This document shows positions 44,540 to 53,634 of a DNA stretch of 64,000 nt, piece after piece. Both the position numbers and the translations under genes were made by a program. Location: positions 62,001 to 126,000 of the forward strand of contig NZ_WEHU01000015.1 of the NCBI RefSeq assembly GCF_009183415.1, read 5' to 3'. Position 1 is the first letter of the stretch; every line of letters begins with the position of its first letter. The notes beneath the pieces are model-generated. The model had not been told where the DNA came from, ran no database searches, and saw nothing but the letters and a program-made list of their open reading frames with translations. The DNA is from Bacillus sp. B1-b2 (lineage in GTDB: Bacteria; Bacillota; Bacilli; Bacillales; Cytobacillaceae).

Positions 44540-46027
44540 ATGAGATATGTGCTGGGGTTGGATTTAGGTACTAGTTCATTGAAGGGTATTGTCGTTAATC
44601 AAGAAGGAAGAATTGTGTGTACTAAATCAGCTGATTATCCATTATTTAACTTACAGAGTGGCTACAGCGAACAAGATCCTCTTGATTGGTTAAAAGCTGC
44701 GAAGAAAGTATTGTCTGAGCTGAAAATGGAGATATCTGATTTTGCTTCTCAACTAGAGGGGATTAGCTTTTCTGGACAAATGCATAGTTTAGTATTACTT
44801 GATGAAAATAGTAATCCACTTCGCAAAGCCATTCTATGGAATGATGTCAGAACAACAGAACAATGTGACACAATAATGAAGGAATGTGGTGAAGAAATTC
44901 TTGCTACAATGAAAAACCGAGCATTAGAGGGCTTCACATTACCTAAACTCCTTTGGGTGAAAGAAAATGAGCCAGAAACTTGGAAAAAGGTAAGTAAATT
45001 CCTCCTTCCAAAGGATTATTTAGGATTTTGGATGACTGGTAATATCCAAATGGAATATTCAGATGCTGCAGGAACACTACTACTTAATATCGCAAAAAAA
45101 GAATGGGAGTGGAGTGTTGCGGAATATTTTGACATTCCGAAAGATATTTTCCCAAGGCTAATAGGCTCTATGGATCAAATAGGGATATTAAGAGAAGAGC
45201 TAAAAGAAGAGTTTGGTTTCACTAAAGATATTCCTATTTATGCAGGTGGTGCAGACAATGCTTGTGCTGCATTAGGAGCAGGCATCGTAGAAGATAATAC
45301 GGGTTTATGCAGTATTGGAACTTCAGGGGTATTTCTTACTTATGAGGCCATAAGTGAAAAGGATTATAAAGGAAAACTACATTTTTTTAACCATGTAATA
45401 AACGATCATTTCTATTCAATGGGGGTAACCCTTGCTGCTGGTCATAGTCTTAGCTGGTTTAAAAATACATTCGCTAATGATGAGAATTTTGAAGAATTAC
45501 TGAGTAAAGTAAGTACTATTTCTCCAGGGGCAGAAGGATTATTATTTGCTCCATATATTGTGGGAGAAAGAACTCCGCATTTTGATAGCAAAGTTAGAGG
45601 AAGCTTTATTGGGATTGATACAAGACATCAGCTTGCTCATTTTACTAGAGCTGTTATGGAAGGGATTACATTCTCCTTGAAGGATTCTCAAGACTTGGTA
45701 ATTAAATATGCAGATAAAGAATTGGACAAAATAGTCTCTATTGGTGGCGGTGCTAAAAGTGAAGAATGGCTACAAATGCAAGCGGATATATTTCAAACAA
45801 CGATAGTAACTTTAACCAATGAACAAGGACCAGGACTAGGAGCAGCGATGATAGCTGCAATAGGTTGCAAGTGGTTTAATGATTTTCAGGAATGTGTCCA
45901 AACATTTATTTCTTATGGAAAAGAATATAAGCCAATACAAAAAAATGTAGAGAGATATAAAGAAGTGTATAGTAGATATAAAGAAGTGTATCCAGCAATT
46001 AAAGAGGTCAGTCTCTCGGTGCTTTAA
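44540..46027 (+). CDS. xylB: Xylulokinase, FGGY family
   Basis: 495 residues. N-terminal phosphate motif GLDLGTSSLKGIVV, SEQDPLDW, SFSGQMHSLVLLD with substrate-binding Gln-Met-His, ILWNDVRT, AGGADNACAALGAG with the catalytic Asp, and GGGAKSEEWLQMQADIF for ATP. It phosphorylates D-xylulose to xylulose-5-P. The MHS and WNDVRT motifs separate it from gluconokinase at 8719 and ribulokinase at 46290. GGAGGAGAG precedes the ATG. Its end carries a short direct repeat (RYKEVY twice). Confidence 0.95.
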   Translation: MRYVLGLDLGTSSLKGIVVNQEGRIVCTKSADYPLFNLQSGYSEQDPLDWLKAAKKVLSELKMEISDFASQLEGISFSGQMHSLVLLDENSNPLRKAILWNDVRTTEQCDTIMKECGEEILATMKNRALEGFTLPKLLWVKENEPETWKKVSKFLLPKDYLGFWMTGNIQMEYSDAAGTLLLNIAKKEWEWSVAEYFDIPKDIFPRLIGSMDQIGILREELKEEFGFTKDIPIYAGGADNACAALGAGIVEDNTGLCSIGTSGVFLTYEAISEKDYKGKLHFFNHVINDHFYSMGVTLAAGHSLSWFKNTFANDENFEELLSKVSTISPGAEGLLFAPYIVGERTPHFDSKVRGSFIGIDTRHQLAHFTRAVMEGITFSLKDSQDLVIKYADKELDKIVSIGGGAKSEEWLQMQADIFQTTIVTLTNEQGPGLGAAMIAAIGCKWFNDFQECVQTFISYGKEYKPIQKNVERYKEVYSRYKEVYPAIKEVSLSVL

Positions 46028-46032
46028 GGCAT

Positions 46033-46055
46033 AAAGGGGGCTGACCCTTTTTTAA
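46033..46055 (+). terminator. xylAB terminator
   Basis: AAAGGG (46033-46038) pairs with CCCTTT (46045-46050) around GGCTGA, then T residues. The stem is short. Confidence 0.55.
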
Positions 46056-46085
46056 AAAAAAATATGTATTTTTTAAAAAAATACA

Positions 46086-46268
46086 TTGAAAAAAACAGAA
46101 TAGGTGATAGAATTTAAATTAAGGTTATACGTACAAGTTAGTAATAATATTGTTTGGTTGTAAGTATATATGTATAGGTTTACAATTCTTTGTTCTTGTA
46201 CGTATGAAAAAAGAATAAATATAGTAATAACAACTTTAGATAATTCATTGAAATGAAAACGTATTCTT
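46086..46268 (+). promoter_or_regulatory. araB promoter, two AraR boxes and cre-like site
   Basis: TTGAAA (46086-46091), 16-bp spacer, TAGAAT (46108-46113). AraR-type boxes: TTATACGTACAAGTT centred at 46130.5, just after the start of transcription, and TTCTTGTACGTATGAA centred at 46201.5, 71 bp apart. ATGAAAACGTATTCTT (46253-46268) is a cre-like site with one mismatch, just before the ribosome site. The spacing would allow AraR to act cooperatively; that is inference. Confidence 0.72.
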
Positions 46269-46289
46269 TATTATGTAGGAGGATATTTT

Positions 46290-47984
46290 ATGACCAAGTA
46301 TACGATAGGTGTAGATTATGGAACACAATCAGGAAGAGCTGTTTTAGTTGAAGTTGGGACAGGGAAAGAAATTGCTTCAGCTGTTAAGGTATATACCCAT
46401 GGAGTAATGGATGAATACTTACCGGATGGTACAACAAAATTAGAACATGACTGGGCACTTCAACACCCAGCCGATTATTTAGAAGTATTAGAGATTACTA
46501 TTCCAGAAGTTTTAGCAAAAGCAAAGGTATCTAATGAGGATGTAATTGGAGTAGGTATTGATTTTACAGCTTGTACGGTTCTACCAATTGATGAAAATGG
46601 AATTCCCCTCTGCTTCAAGCCGGAATATGAGAAACAGCCACATAGTTATGTGAAGCTATGGAAGCATCATGCTGCACAAGATGAAGCAAATCGTTTAAAT
46701 GAAATAGCAGAACAAAGAGGAGAAGCCTTTCTTCAGAGATACGGTGGAAAAATTTCATCTGAGTGGATGGTTCCAAAAGTATGGCAAATCTTGAATGAAG
46801 CACCAGATATTTATGATAGTGCAGATCAAATATTAGAAGCAACGGACTGGGTGATTTCTGAATTAACAGGAGTTGTTACACGCAATAGCTGTACTGCTGG
46901 ATACAAAGCTATCTGGCATAAACAAGATGGTTATCCATCAAATGAATTCTTTAAAGCATTAGATCCAAGACTAGAGAATGTAGTAGAAGATAAGCTATCA
47001 ACGAATATCATACCAATTGGTTCTAAAGCAGGAGAAATAACAGAAAAAGCAGCTAAATTAACAGGATTAAAGCCTGGAACCGCTGTTGCCATTGCAAATG
47101 TAGACGCACATGTTGCGGTACCAGCAGTCGGTATTACAGAACCAGGGAAATTATTGATGATTATGGGAACTTCGACTTGTCATATTCTACTTGGTGATAA
47201 AGAAGAAATTGTGCCAGGTATGTGTGGTGTGGTAGAAGATGGTGTCATTCCAGGACTTTTAGGATATGAAGCAGGGCAATCCTGTGTAGGAGACCACTTT
47301 GAATGGTTTACAGAAAACTGTGTACCTGAAAGCTATTATAAAGAAGCAGAAGAAAAAGGCATGGGGATTCATCAGCTTTTAACGGAAAAGGCAAGTAATT
47401 TACAAGTTGGTGAAAGTGGACTTTTAGCATTAGATTGGTGGAATGGAAACCGCTCAACATTGGTAGATGTAGACTTAACAGGTGTTTTATTAGGGCAAAC
47501 ATTGCTTACTAAACCAGAAGAAATTTACCGTGCATTGATTGAAGCAACTGCTTACGGAACGCGTATGATTGTAGAAACTTTCCGAGAAAATGGAGTTCCT
47601 GTAAATGAAGTATATGCAGCAGGAGGAATTGCAGAAAAAAATGCGTTAATGATGCAAATCTATTCAGATGTACTTAATATGGATATTAAAATCTCTGCGT
47701 CTTCTCAAACTCCTGCTCTAGGAAGTGCTATGTTTGGAGCTGTAGCTGCTGGTAAAGATAGAGGCGGTTATGAAACGATAACAGAAGCGGCAAAAGATAT
47801 GGGTAGAGTAAAAGACCATGTGTATCAACCAGGAGATAAGAATGTAGCAGTATATAACGAGCTGTATAGTGAATATGCAAAACTATATGATTACTTCGGA
47901 CGCGGCGAAAATAATGTAATGAAAACACTGAAAAAAATTAAAAAGAACTCTGTCGCTAAGGAGGCAGAAGAATATGTTGGATAA
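46290..47984 (+). CDS. araB: L-ribulokinase
   Basis: 564 residues, the long FGGY member. N-terminus [17 protein letters not shown] carries the ribulokinase signature; [55 protein letters not shown] and [10 protein letters not shown] follow. It phosphorylates L-ribulose to L-ribulose-5-P. TAGGAGGA precedes the ATG. First gene of the araB-araD-araA cluster; it overlaps araD by 11 bp and the araD ribosome site lies inside its end. Confidence 0.95.
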   Translation: MTKYTIGVDYGTQSGRAVLVEVGTGKEIASAVKVYTHGVMDEYLPDGTTKLEHDWALQHPADYLEVLEITIPEVLAKAKVSNEDVIGVGIDFTACTVLPIDENGIPLCFKPEYEKQPHSYVKLWKHHAAQDEANRLNEIAEQRGEAFLQRYGGKISSEWMVPKVWQILNEAPDIYDSADQILEATDWVISELTGVVTRNSCTAGYKAIWHKQDGYPSNEFFKALDPRLENVVEDKLSTNIIPIGSKAGEITEKAAKLTGLKPGTAVAIANVDAHVAVPAVGITEPGKLLMIMGTSTCHILLGDKEEIVPGMCGVVEDGVIPGLLGYEAGQSCVGDHFEWFTENCVPESYYKEAEEKGMGIHQLLTEKASNLQVGESGLLALDWWNGNRSTLVDVDLTGVLLGQTLLTKPEEIYRALIEATAYGTRMIVETFRENGVPVNEVYAAGGIAEKNALMMQIYSDVLNMDIKISASSQTPALGSAMFGAVAAGKDRGGYETITEAAKDMGRVKDHVYQPGDKNVAVYNELYSEYAKLYDYFGRGENNVMKTLKKIKKNSVAKEAEEYVG

Positions 47985-48669
47985 ATTAAAGCAAGAAGTA
48001 TTAGAGGCAAACCTTGCTTTGCCAAAGCATCAGCTTGTTACGTTTACATGGGGAAATGTAAGTGGAATTGATAGAGAGCAGAATCTTGTTGTCATTAAAC
48101 CTAGTGGTGTTCCGTATGATGAACTAAAAATAGAACATCTAGTTGTGCTTGATTTAGAAGGTAATGTAGTAGAAGGTGATTTAAGACCATCTTCAGATAC
48201 ACCAACACATCTAGCTTTATATAGACAATGGAAGAATATAGGTGGAATTGTACACACACATTCCCCTTGGGCAACGAGCTGGGCACAAGCAGGAAAAAGT
48301 ATTCCTGCTCTTGGAACCACACATGCAGACTACTTTTATGGAGATATTCCATGTACACGCAAACTAACTGAGATAGAAATTAATCGTGCATATGAGTTAG
48401 AAACTGGAAATGTCATCATTGAAACACTAACACAAAAAGGAATTGACCCAGTTGCGATACCTGGTGTTTTAGTAACAGGTCATGCACCATTTGCATGGGG
48501 AAAAAATGCGGATGAAGCAGTGCATAATGCAGTTGTATTAGAAGAAGTAGCAAAAATGGCTCTTCATACCATTCAATTAAATCCAGAAGTGGAATACATT
48601 GATCAATACTTATTAGATAAGCATTACTTAAGAAAACATGGAGCAAATGCATACTACGGTCAGAAATAA
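47974..48669 (+). CDS. araD: L-ribulose-5-phosphate 4-epimerase
   Basis: 231 residues, class II aldolase fold. The zinc-site and substrate motifs are [46 protein letters not shown] (zinc His pair), [15 protein letters not shown] and [12 protein letters not shown]. It converts L-ribulose-5-P to D-xylulose-5-P, where arabinose and xylose catabolism meet. CTAAGGAGG precedes the ATG and lies inside araB, indicating coupling. A 12-bp hairpin without a T-tract separates it from araA. Confidence 0.95.
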   Translation: MLDKLKQEVLEANLALPKHQLVTFTWGNVSGIDREQNLVVIKPSGVPYDELKIEHLVVLDLEGNVVEGDLRPSSDTPTHLALYRQWKNIGGIVHTHSPWATSWAQAGKSIPALGTTHADYFYGDIPCTRKLTEIEINRAYELETGNVIIETLTQKGIDPVAIPGVLVTGHAPFAWGKNADEAVHNAVVLEEVAKMALHTIQLNPEVEYIDQYLLDKHYLRKHGANAYYGQK

Positions 48670-48674
48670 TGAAG

Positions 48675-48709
48675 CATTCATCCGTGTTATGGTCATGCAC
48701 GGATGAATG
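48675..48709 (+). other. Perfect 12-bp hairpin between araD and araA
   Basis: CATTCATCCGTG (48675-48686) pairs with CACGGATGAATG (48698-48709) around an 11-base loop. No T-run follows (GAAAATAATT), so it is unlikely to terminate; it may set message stability or processing between the two genes. Confidence 0.65.
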
Positions 48710-48757
48710 GAAAATAATTAGCTATTTAACAAGCAACTAAACTTTTAGGAGGAATTT

Positions 48758-50245
48758 ATGATGTTACATACAAAAGAATACGAATTTTGGTTTGTTACAG
48801 GAAGTCAGTTACTTTATGGAGAAGATGTACTTAGACAAGTAGAAGAAAACTCAAGAGAAATTGTAAATGGCTTAGATGATGCTTCTAGTATTCCATATAA
48901 AATTACCTTTAAAGCTGTTTTGAAAGATGCTAATAGCATTCAGCGTTTAGTTTTAGAAGCAAATCAAGACGAAAACTGTGCTGGTATCATAACATGGATG
49001 CATACTTTCTCACCATCTAAAATGTGGATTGCAGGGCTTTCTTCTTTACAAAAACCGCTACTACATTTTGCTACACAATTTAACCGTGATATTCCTTGGA
49101 GCTCGATTGACATGGATTTCATGAACTTAAATCAATCAGCACATGGAGATAGAGAACATGGGTTCATTGGAGCAAGATTAAATGTGAAGCGTAAAGTAAT
49201 TGTTGGTCACTGGGAAAATGAAGAAATTAGACAACGTGTCGGCAATTGGACGAAAACAGCTGTAGCATACTCTGAAAGCAAGCAGTTAAAAGTTGCTAGA
49301 TTTGGTGATAATATGCGCCAAGTTGCGGTTACAGAAGGTGATAAGATTGAGGCGCAAATTAAATTTGGTTGGACGGTAAATGGCTACGGTGTTGGTGATC
49401 TTGTTCAGAAAATGAATGAAGTAACAGAAGAACAAATTGAATCATTAATGAAAGAGTATCAAGAAAACTATGATATAACTTCAGAAGGATTAGTAGAGGG
49501 ACCAGTAAGAGATTCTATAAGAGAACAAGCAAAGATTGAGATAGGATTAAAAGCTTTCTTAGAAGAAGGAAACTATACAGCTTTCACCACTACATTTGAG
49601 GATTTACATGGTATTCGTCAACTTCCAGGTCTTGCTGTTCAACGTTTAATGGAGCAAGGATATGGATTCGCTGGAGAAGGAGATTGGAAAACAGCTGCAC
49701 TTGTACGCTTAATGAAAATCATTGCAGATAATGAAGGCACATCTTTCATGGAAGACTATACGTATCATTTTGAACCAGGAAATGAAATGGTATTAGGTTC
49801 TCATATGTTAGAGGTATGTCCAACAATCTCAGCAACTCGTCCGAAAATTGAAGTACATCCACTTGGAATTGGTGGAAAAGAGGATCCTGCAAGAATTGTG
49901 TTTGATGGTAGAGGAGGATCTGCTTTAAATGCATCTATCATTGACCTAGGTCACCGCTTCCGTTTACTAGTAAATGAAGTAGATGCTATTCAGCCAGAAG
50001 AAGAATTGCCTAATCTTCCAGTAGCTCGTGTATTGTGGAAAACACAGCCATCACTAAGTCAAGCAGTAGAAAACTGGATCCAAGCTGGTGGAGCTCACCA
50101 TACTTGCTTCTCCTATGTAGTAAGCACAGAGCAATTAAGAGATTTTGCAGAATTAGTAGGAATGGAAACAGTAGTTATTAATAATGATACAAAAACAGAA
50201 ACTTTCTTAAATGAATTGCGTTGGAATGATGTTGTTTACCGTTAA
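48758..50245 (+). CDS. araA: L-arabinose isomerase
   Basis: 495 residues. N-terminus EFWFVTGSQLLYGED is the AraA signature; WMHTFSPSKMWI, FATQFN, LNQSAHGDREHGFIGAR, TFEDLHGIRQLPGLAVQRLM with catalytic Glu context, and SHMLEVCPTI follow. It isomerises L-arabinose to L-ribulose using Mn. TAGGAGGA precedes two adjacent ATGs (48758, 48761); either may be used. The order araB-araD-araA differs from the araA-araB-araD order of Bacillus subtilis. Two tandem hairpins follow the stop. Confidence 0.95.
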   Translation: MMLHTKEYEFWFVTGSQLLYGEDVLRQVEENSREIVNGLDDASSIPYKITFKAVLKDANSIQRLVLEANQDENCAGIITWMHTFSPSKMWIAGLSSLQKPLLHFATQFNRDIPWSSIDMDFMNLNQSAHGDREHGFIGARLNVKRKVIVGHWENEEIRQRVGNWTKTAVAYSESKQLKVARFGDNMRQVAVTEGDKIEAQIKFGWTVNGYGVGDLVQKMNEVTEEQIESLMKEYQENYDITSEGLVEGPVRDSIREQAKIEIGLKAFLEEGNYTAFTTTFEDLHGIRQLPGLAVQRLMEQGYGFAGEGDWKTAALVRLMKIIADNEGTSFMEDYTYHFEPGNEMVLGSHMLEVCPTISATRPKIEVHPLGIGGKEDPARIVFDGRGGSALNASIIDLGHRFRLLVNEVDAIQPEEELPNLPVARVLWKTQPSLSQAVENWIQAGGAHHTCFSYVVSTEQLRDFAELVGMETVVINNDTKTETFLNELRWNDVVYR

Positions 50246-50252
50246 TTATATA

Positions 50253-50350
50253 TAATAGAAGAAAGTGCTTCTTCTATTAAAAGCAGTCTACCAAACAGTC
50301 CAGTATAGTCTAATAATCTATATAATTGGAAGTGAAGGGAGACTGCTTTT
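50253..50350 (+). terminator. Tandem hairpins between araA and galM
   Basis: First hairpin: TAATAGAAGAA (50253-50263) with TTCTTCTATTA (50269-50279), perfect. Second: AAAAGCAGTCT (50279-50289) with AGACTGCTTTT (50340-50350) around a 50-base loop, followed by CTATTTTAT. They share base 50279. They probably terminate or attenuate araA transcription before galM. Confidence 0.55.
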
Positions 50351-50379
50351 CTATTTTATATGAAAGGATGTTACGTAGA

Positions 50380-51429
50380 ATGCAAATAACACAAAAGCTA
50401 TTCGGAAAAATGGAAGAAAAAGAAATAATAGAATACACCTTAAAGAATAATCAAGGGATGGAAGTATCTTGTTTAAATTACGGGGGAATTGTAACAAGAG
50501 TTATTGTTCCAAATAAAGAAGGTAAATTGGAAAATGTAGTACTTAATTATGCTAGTTTAGATGAATACCTAAATGATACATACTACTTTGGAGCCCTTAT
50601 TGGTAGAGTTGCAGGAAGAATTAAAGGCGCAACATTTGAATTAAACGGGAAAACACATTCTCTTGAAATTAATGACAATAGAAATAATCTACATGGTGGA
50701 AAAAAAGGATTTAATCGTGTTATATGGGATACAGAATTGTTAGAGAATGAGGAAGAAGTTGCCATAAAATTAATGTATCACAGTCCAGATGGTGAAGAAG
50801 GTTTTCCAGGAAATATTAACGTAGAAGTGTTATATACTTTAAACAATCATAATGAGTGGAAAATTAGCTACAAGGGTAATAGTGATGAACAAACTATTTT
50901 AAATATGACTAACCATACATACTTTAATTTAAGTGGAAATGCTAAACGAGATATTCTTCAACATCAAATGCAGCTTAAAAGTGATAAAGTACTTGAACTA
51001 GATCAAGAATTACTGCCAACAGGGGAATGGATCTCGGTGGAAAACACTCCGTTTGATTTTCAAGAAAGAGCAACGATTGAAAAAGGTGTATTAGCAGATC
51101 ATGAACAAACTATTCTTGCAGGCAATGGATATGATCATCCCTTTTTATTAAATGCACATAATGATCAGGAAATTCAGCTAATCGACGAAGAGTCTGGAAG
51201 AATATTAACGATTGAAACAGAAGAAGAAGGAGTAGTTATCTATTCTGGTAATCAAATGGAAGAAAAAGGAATGGTATCTGGTGTGCCTTGCAGAAAGTAT
51301 TTAGGGATTTGTTTAGAAACTCAAGGGTTGCCTGATGCTATTCATCATTCTGCCTTTCGCTCTTGGGTAATAGATAAAGACCGTCCTTATCAAACAGAGA
51401 CAGTTTACCGATTTGATGTAATTAAGTAA
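50380..51429 (+). CDS. galM: Aldose 1-epimerase (mutarotase)
   Basis: 349 residues, beta-sandwich epimerase. FLNYGGIVTR-like start, RVAGRIKGATFELNGKTHSLEIN, LHGGKKGFNRVIWD (with the conserved His), NMTNHTYFNLSGN (second catalytic His) and the C-terminal CLETQGLPDAIHH with catalytic Glu are all present. It interconverts alpha and beta anomers of galactose, xylose or arabinose. ATG 50380 gives the usual N-terminus; an AAAGG lies 12 bases before it, so the start is not certain. In this setting it probably serves the pentose genes as well as the Leloir pathway. Confidence 0.9.
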   Translation: MQITQKLFGKMEEKEIIEYTLKNNQGMEVSCLNYGGIVTRVIVPNKEGKLENVVLNYASLDEYLNDTYYFGALIGRVAGRIKGATFELNGKTHSLEINDNRNNLHGGKKGFNRVIWDTELLENEEEVAIKLMYHSPDGEEGFPGNINVEVLYTLNNHNEWKISYKGNSDEQTILNMTNHTYFNLSGNAKRDILQHQMQLKSDKVLELDQELLPTGEWISVENTPFDFQERATIEKGVLADHEQTILAGNGYDHPFLLNAHNDQEIQLIDEESGRILTIETEEEGVVIYSGNQMEEKGMVSGVPCRKYLGICLETQGLPDAIHHSAFRSWVIDKDRPYQTETVYRFDVIK

Positions 51430-51451
51430 GAGTAGAGGGAGTGTATAGGAA

Positions 51452-52699
51452 ATGAAATCAATTGTTTCGGATATTCAATCTTTATCTTATCAATGTAATT
51501 GTGGTAATCAACATCAGGTGATTGAAATAGAGGAAATTGTTGTTGAAAAGGGTGCATTAGTAAAAGCAATGGAATATATGGAAAAGAAAGCTTTTCAGCA
51601 AGTCATGATCATTGCCGACGAAAACACACATAAAGCATGTGGAGAGAAATTATCTGCTTTACTAGAAGAAAAGAAACTATCTTATTCTAGTTGTTTGGTA
51701 GAGTCAGATGATAATGGAGATGTTTTGGCAGACGAAAAATCTCTTGTACAAGTATTATTAGAAGCATCATCAGAAGTGGATGTAATGGTTGCCGTCGGTT
51801 CTGGAACATTACATGACATTACTAGATTTTGTAGTGCGAAAATGGGCATTCCTTTTATCTCTATTCCTACAGCGCCTTCTGTTGATGGATTCACTTCGCT
51901 TGGAGCACCTATTATTGTAAAGGGAGTAAAACAAACATTTCAGTTAACTTCTCCTATTGCAGTATTTGCTGATATTGAGGTTTTAAGTGCAGCTCCAAGA
52001 AAGATGATTGCAGCAGGTGTAGGAGATATGATAGCTAAGTACACATCTTTAGCTGATTGGAAATTCGATTCATTGGTAACAGGTGAACACTATTGCCCCG
52101 TTTCTGCCCAAATAACACAAGACGCCCTATTGGCGTGTATAGAGAATATCGACTCTATTGCAGCTGGAGAAGATAAAGGAATTACTATTTTGATAGATTC
52201 CTTAATAAAATCAGGGCTAGCTATGCTATTATTTGGCAAATCCCATCCTGCCTCAGGTGGAGAGCATCATCTATCTCATTTTTGGGAAATGGAATTTATG
52301 AAAGCAAATCGACCACAAGTTTTACATGGAGCAAAAGTTGGAGTTTCTACTATCTTATTAGCATCTGTGTATAAGGAGAAATTCTTACAAGCATTGGAAA
52401 ATGATTTCATTTTGGATCAACTACCAATTCAAGAAGAATGGAAGGTAAATTTAAAGGAAAAGATAGAGGAAATCATAAATACTTATCAACAAATACCTGA
52501 CGCTGCTGAAATTAGGGGATTCATTCAAAAAATCGGTGGACCCACTTGCTATGAAGAGTTAGGTATAGAGGATGAGCTTTTACTGTCTAGCTTAAAAGAG
52601 GCACATCAATTACGGGATCGTTTTACGGCTTTAAAGTTTTTACATGAAGTAGGAGAGAAGGACTTTTCTGCCTATTTATCTACTGCCGAAGCGAAATGA
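51452..52699 (+). CDS. araM: sn-Glycerol-1-phosphate dehydrogenase (AraM/EgsA)
   Basis: 415 residues, iron-alcohol-dehydrogenase-like fold. NAD-binding VMVAVGSGTLHDITRF, IPTAPSVDGFTS, metal ligands in AAGVGDMIAKY (Asp), ASGGEHHLSHFWE (His) and VLHGAKVGV (His) match AraM/EgsA, which reduces dihydroxyacetone phosphate to sn-glycerol-1-phosphate in Bacillus. Bacillus subtilis also encodes araM inside its arabinose operon. GAGGGAG-type ribosome site, 22 bp after galM, so they form one unit. The role in arabinose growth is not evident from sequence. Confidence 0.92.
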   Translation: MKSIVSDIQSLSYQCNCGNQHQVIEIEEIVVEKGALVKAMEYMEKKAFQQVMIIADENTHKACGEKLSALLEEKKLSYSSCLVESDDNGDVLADEKSLVQVLLEASSEVDVMVAVGSGTLHDITRFCSAKMGIPFISIPTAPSVDGFTSLGAPIIVKGVKQTFQLTSPIAVFADIEVLSAAPRKMIAAGVGDMIAKYTSLADWKFDSLVTGEHYCPVSAQITQDALLACIENIDSIAAGEDKGITILIDSLIKSGLAMLLFGKSHPASGGEHHLSHFWEMEFMKANRPQVLHGAKVGVSTILLASVYKEKFLQALENDFILDQLPIQEEWKVNLKEKIEEIINTYQQIPDAAEIRGFIQKIGGPTCYEELGIEDELLLSSLKEAHQLRDRFTALKFLHEVGEKDFSAYLSTAEAK

Positions 52700-52708
52700 T
52701 AATTTTTA

Positions 52709-52757
52709 AAAGCTATATATGTTACTAGATTAGCTAGTGATATGTATAGCTTTTTTA
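52709..52757 (+). terminator. Terminator after araM
   Basis: AAAGCTATA and TATAGCTTTTTT close a stem extended by TATGTTACTAG/CTAGTGATATG, ending in T residues. The remaining gap to 53010 is AT-rich and I see no gene in it. Confidence 0.8.
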
Positions 52758-53010
52758 TGTTATAGAAGTTACTTGGATAGTGAATGAAATGGGAGATATG
52801 GAGGGTGTGAGATCTCTGTTTTATGGCTATCACAGCCTATTTAATCTCAAAATATTGGACAATTCATACAATGTGTTTTTGATTAAAGATATTTCCTTGT
52901 AATACTTAATTTATTGAAAAAATGGATAAAATACGAAATAATCAATTTAATAATCTGAAAAATTAAAAATCTAACAAAGTAGTAAAGCTTAAAAAAGGAG
53001 GTATATTTGT

Positions 53011-53337
53011 ATGAAGAAGATTATTATTGTAAGCTTGACCATTCTCATTCAAGCAATCGGACTGTACGTATTGTCTTTGTTTATCCATTGGAATTATGTG
53101 GATATGCTATTGCTAGGGAGCATTCTTTTATTTGGTGTTTCTTGGTTATTTCCAATGCATTTAAATCATACAAACAACCAATATAATGCTTATGAAAAAG
53201 CGTGGACTGGAAAAGAATTAGGGGCAATAAGGCCGTTTGTTTTTAGAGTAAATGCTGTTATTTTGGGACAAATTATCTTTATGGTTCTTTCGATTGTAAT
53301 AACAGGTATTATTTACCTTATTTTCTTTAATATTTAG
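53011..53337 (+). CDS. Small integral membrane protein, unrecognised
   Basis: 108 residues with three membrane helices (about 4-24, 31-48, 82-105) and a short polar loop between the second and third (HLNHTNNQYNAYEKAWTGKELGAIRPF). AAAGGAGG precedes the ATG, so it is very likely translated. It resembles small DUF3899-like Bacillus membrane proteins in size and layout, but I cannot assign it. Monocistronic, ending at a strong hairpin (53395-53449). Confidence 0.6.
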   Translation: MKKIIIVSLTILIQAIGLYVLSLFIHWNYVDMLLLGSILLFGVSWLFPMHLNHTNNQYNAYEKAWTGKELGAIRPFVFRVNAVILGQIIFMVLSIVITGIIYLIFFNI

Positions 53338-53394
53338 TATGAATCCACGATTACATAGACGTCTTTTATAGGAACTCTTTCTTACTCATAAGTA

Positions 53395-53449
53395 AAAAAG
53401 TATCCCATCGTTTAGAGGTATAAACTATCTAAACAATGGGATACTTTTT
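53395..53449. terminator. Terminator after the small membrane protein
   Basis: AAAAAGTATCCCAT-CGTTTAGA pairs with TCTAAACAATGGGATACTTTTT in a long stem with T and A flanks. Confidence 0.85.
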
Positions 53450-53495
53450 CATTATGTCGAAAAATGAAACCGCATTTATTCAAGAGTTGAACAAC

Positions 53496-53507
53496 TTGTA
53501 TATACAT
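53496..53507 (+). promoter_or_regulatory. TreR-type box upstream of treA
   Basis: TTGTATATACAT, matching the TTGTATATACAA TreR box of Bacillus except the last base. Confidence 0.55.
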
Positions 53508-53619
53508 GTTATAGTTAAGTGGTAAACACAATACACATACTCTTATCGCATTAAAGAAATAATTGAAGATAAGGCATAAAAAAATATAAATTTCTATTAA
53601 AATATAATCCTCACATTGG

Positions 53620-53634
53620 TGGTGTATATACATG
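53620..53634 (+). promoter_or_regulatory. TreR-type box overlapping the treA start
   Basis: TGTATATACATG (53623-53634) overlaps the ribosome site (GGTGG) and contains the ATG itself. A repressor bound here would lie across the translation start. Confidence 0.5.
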
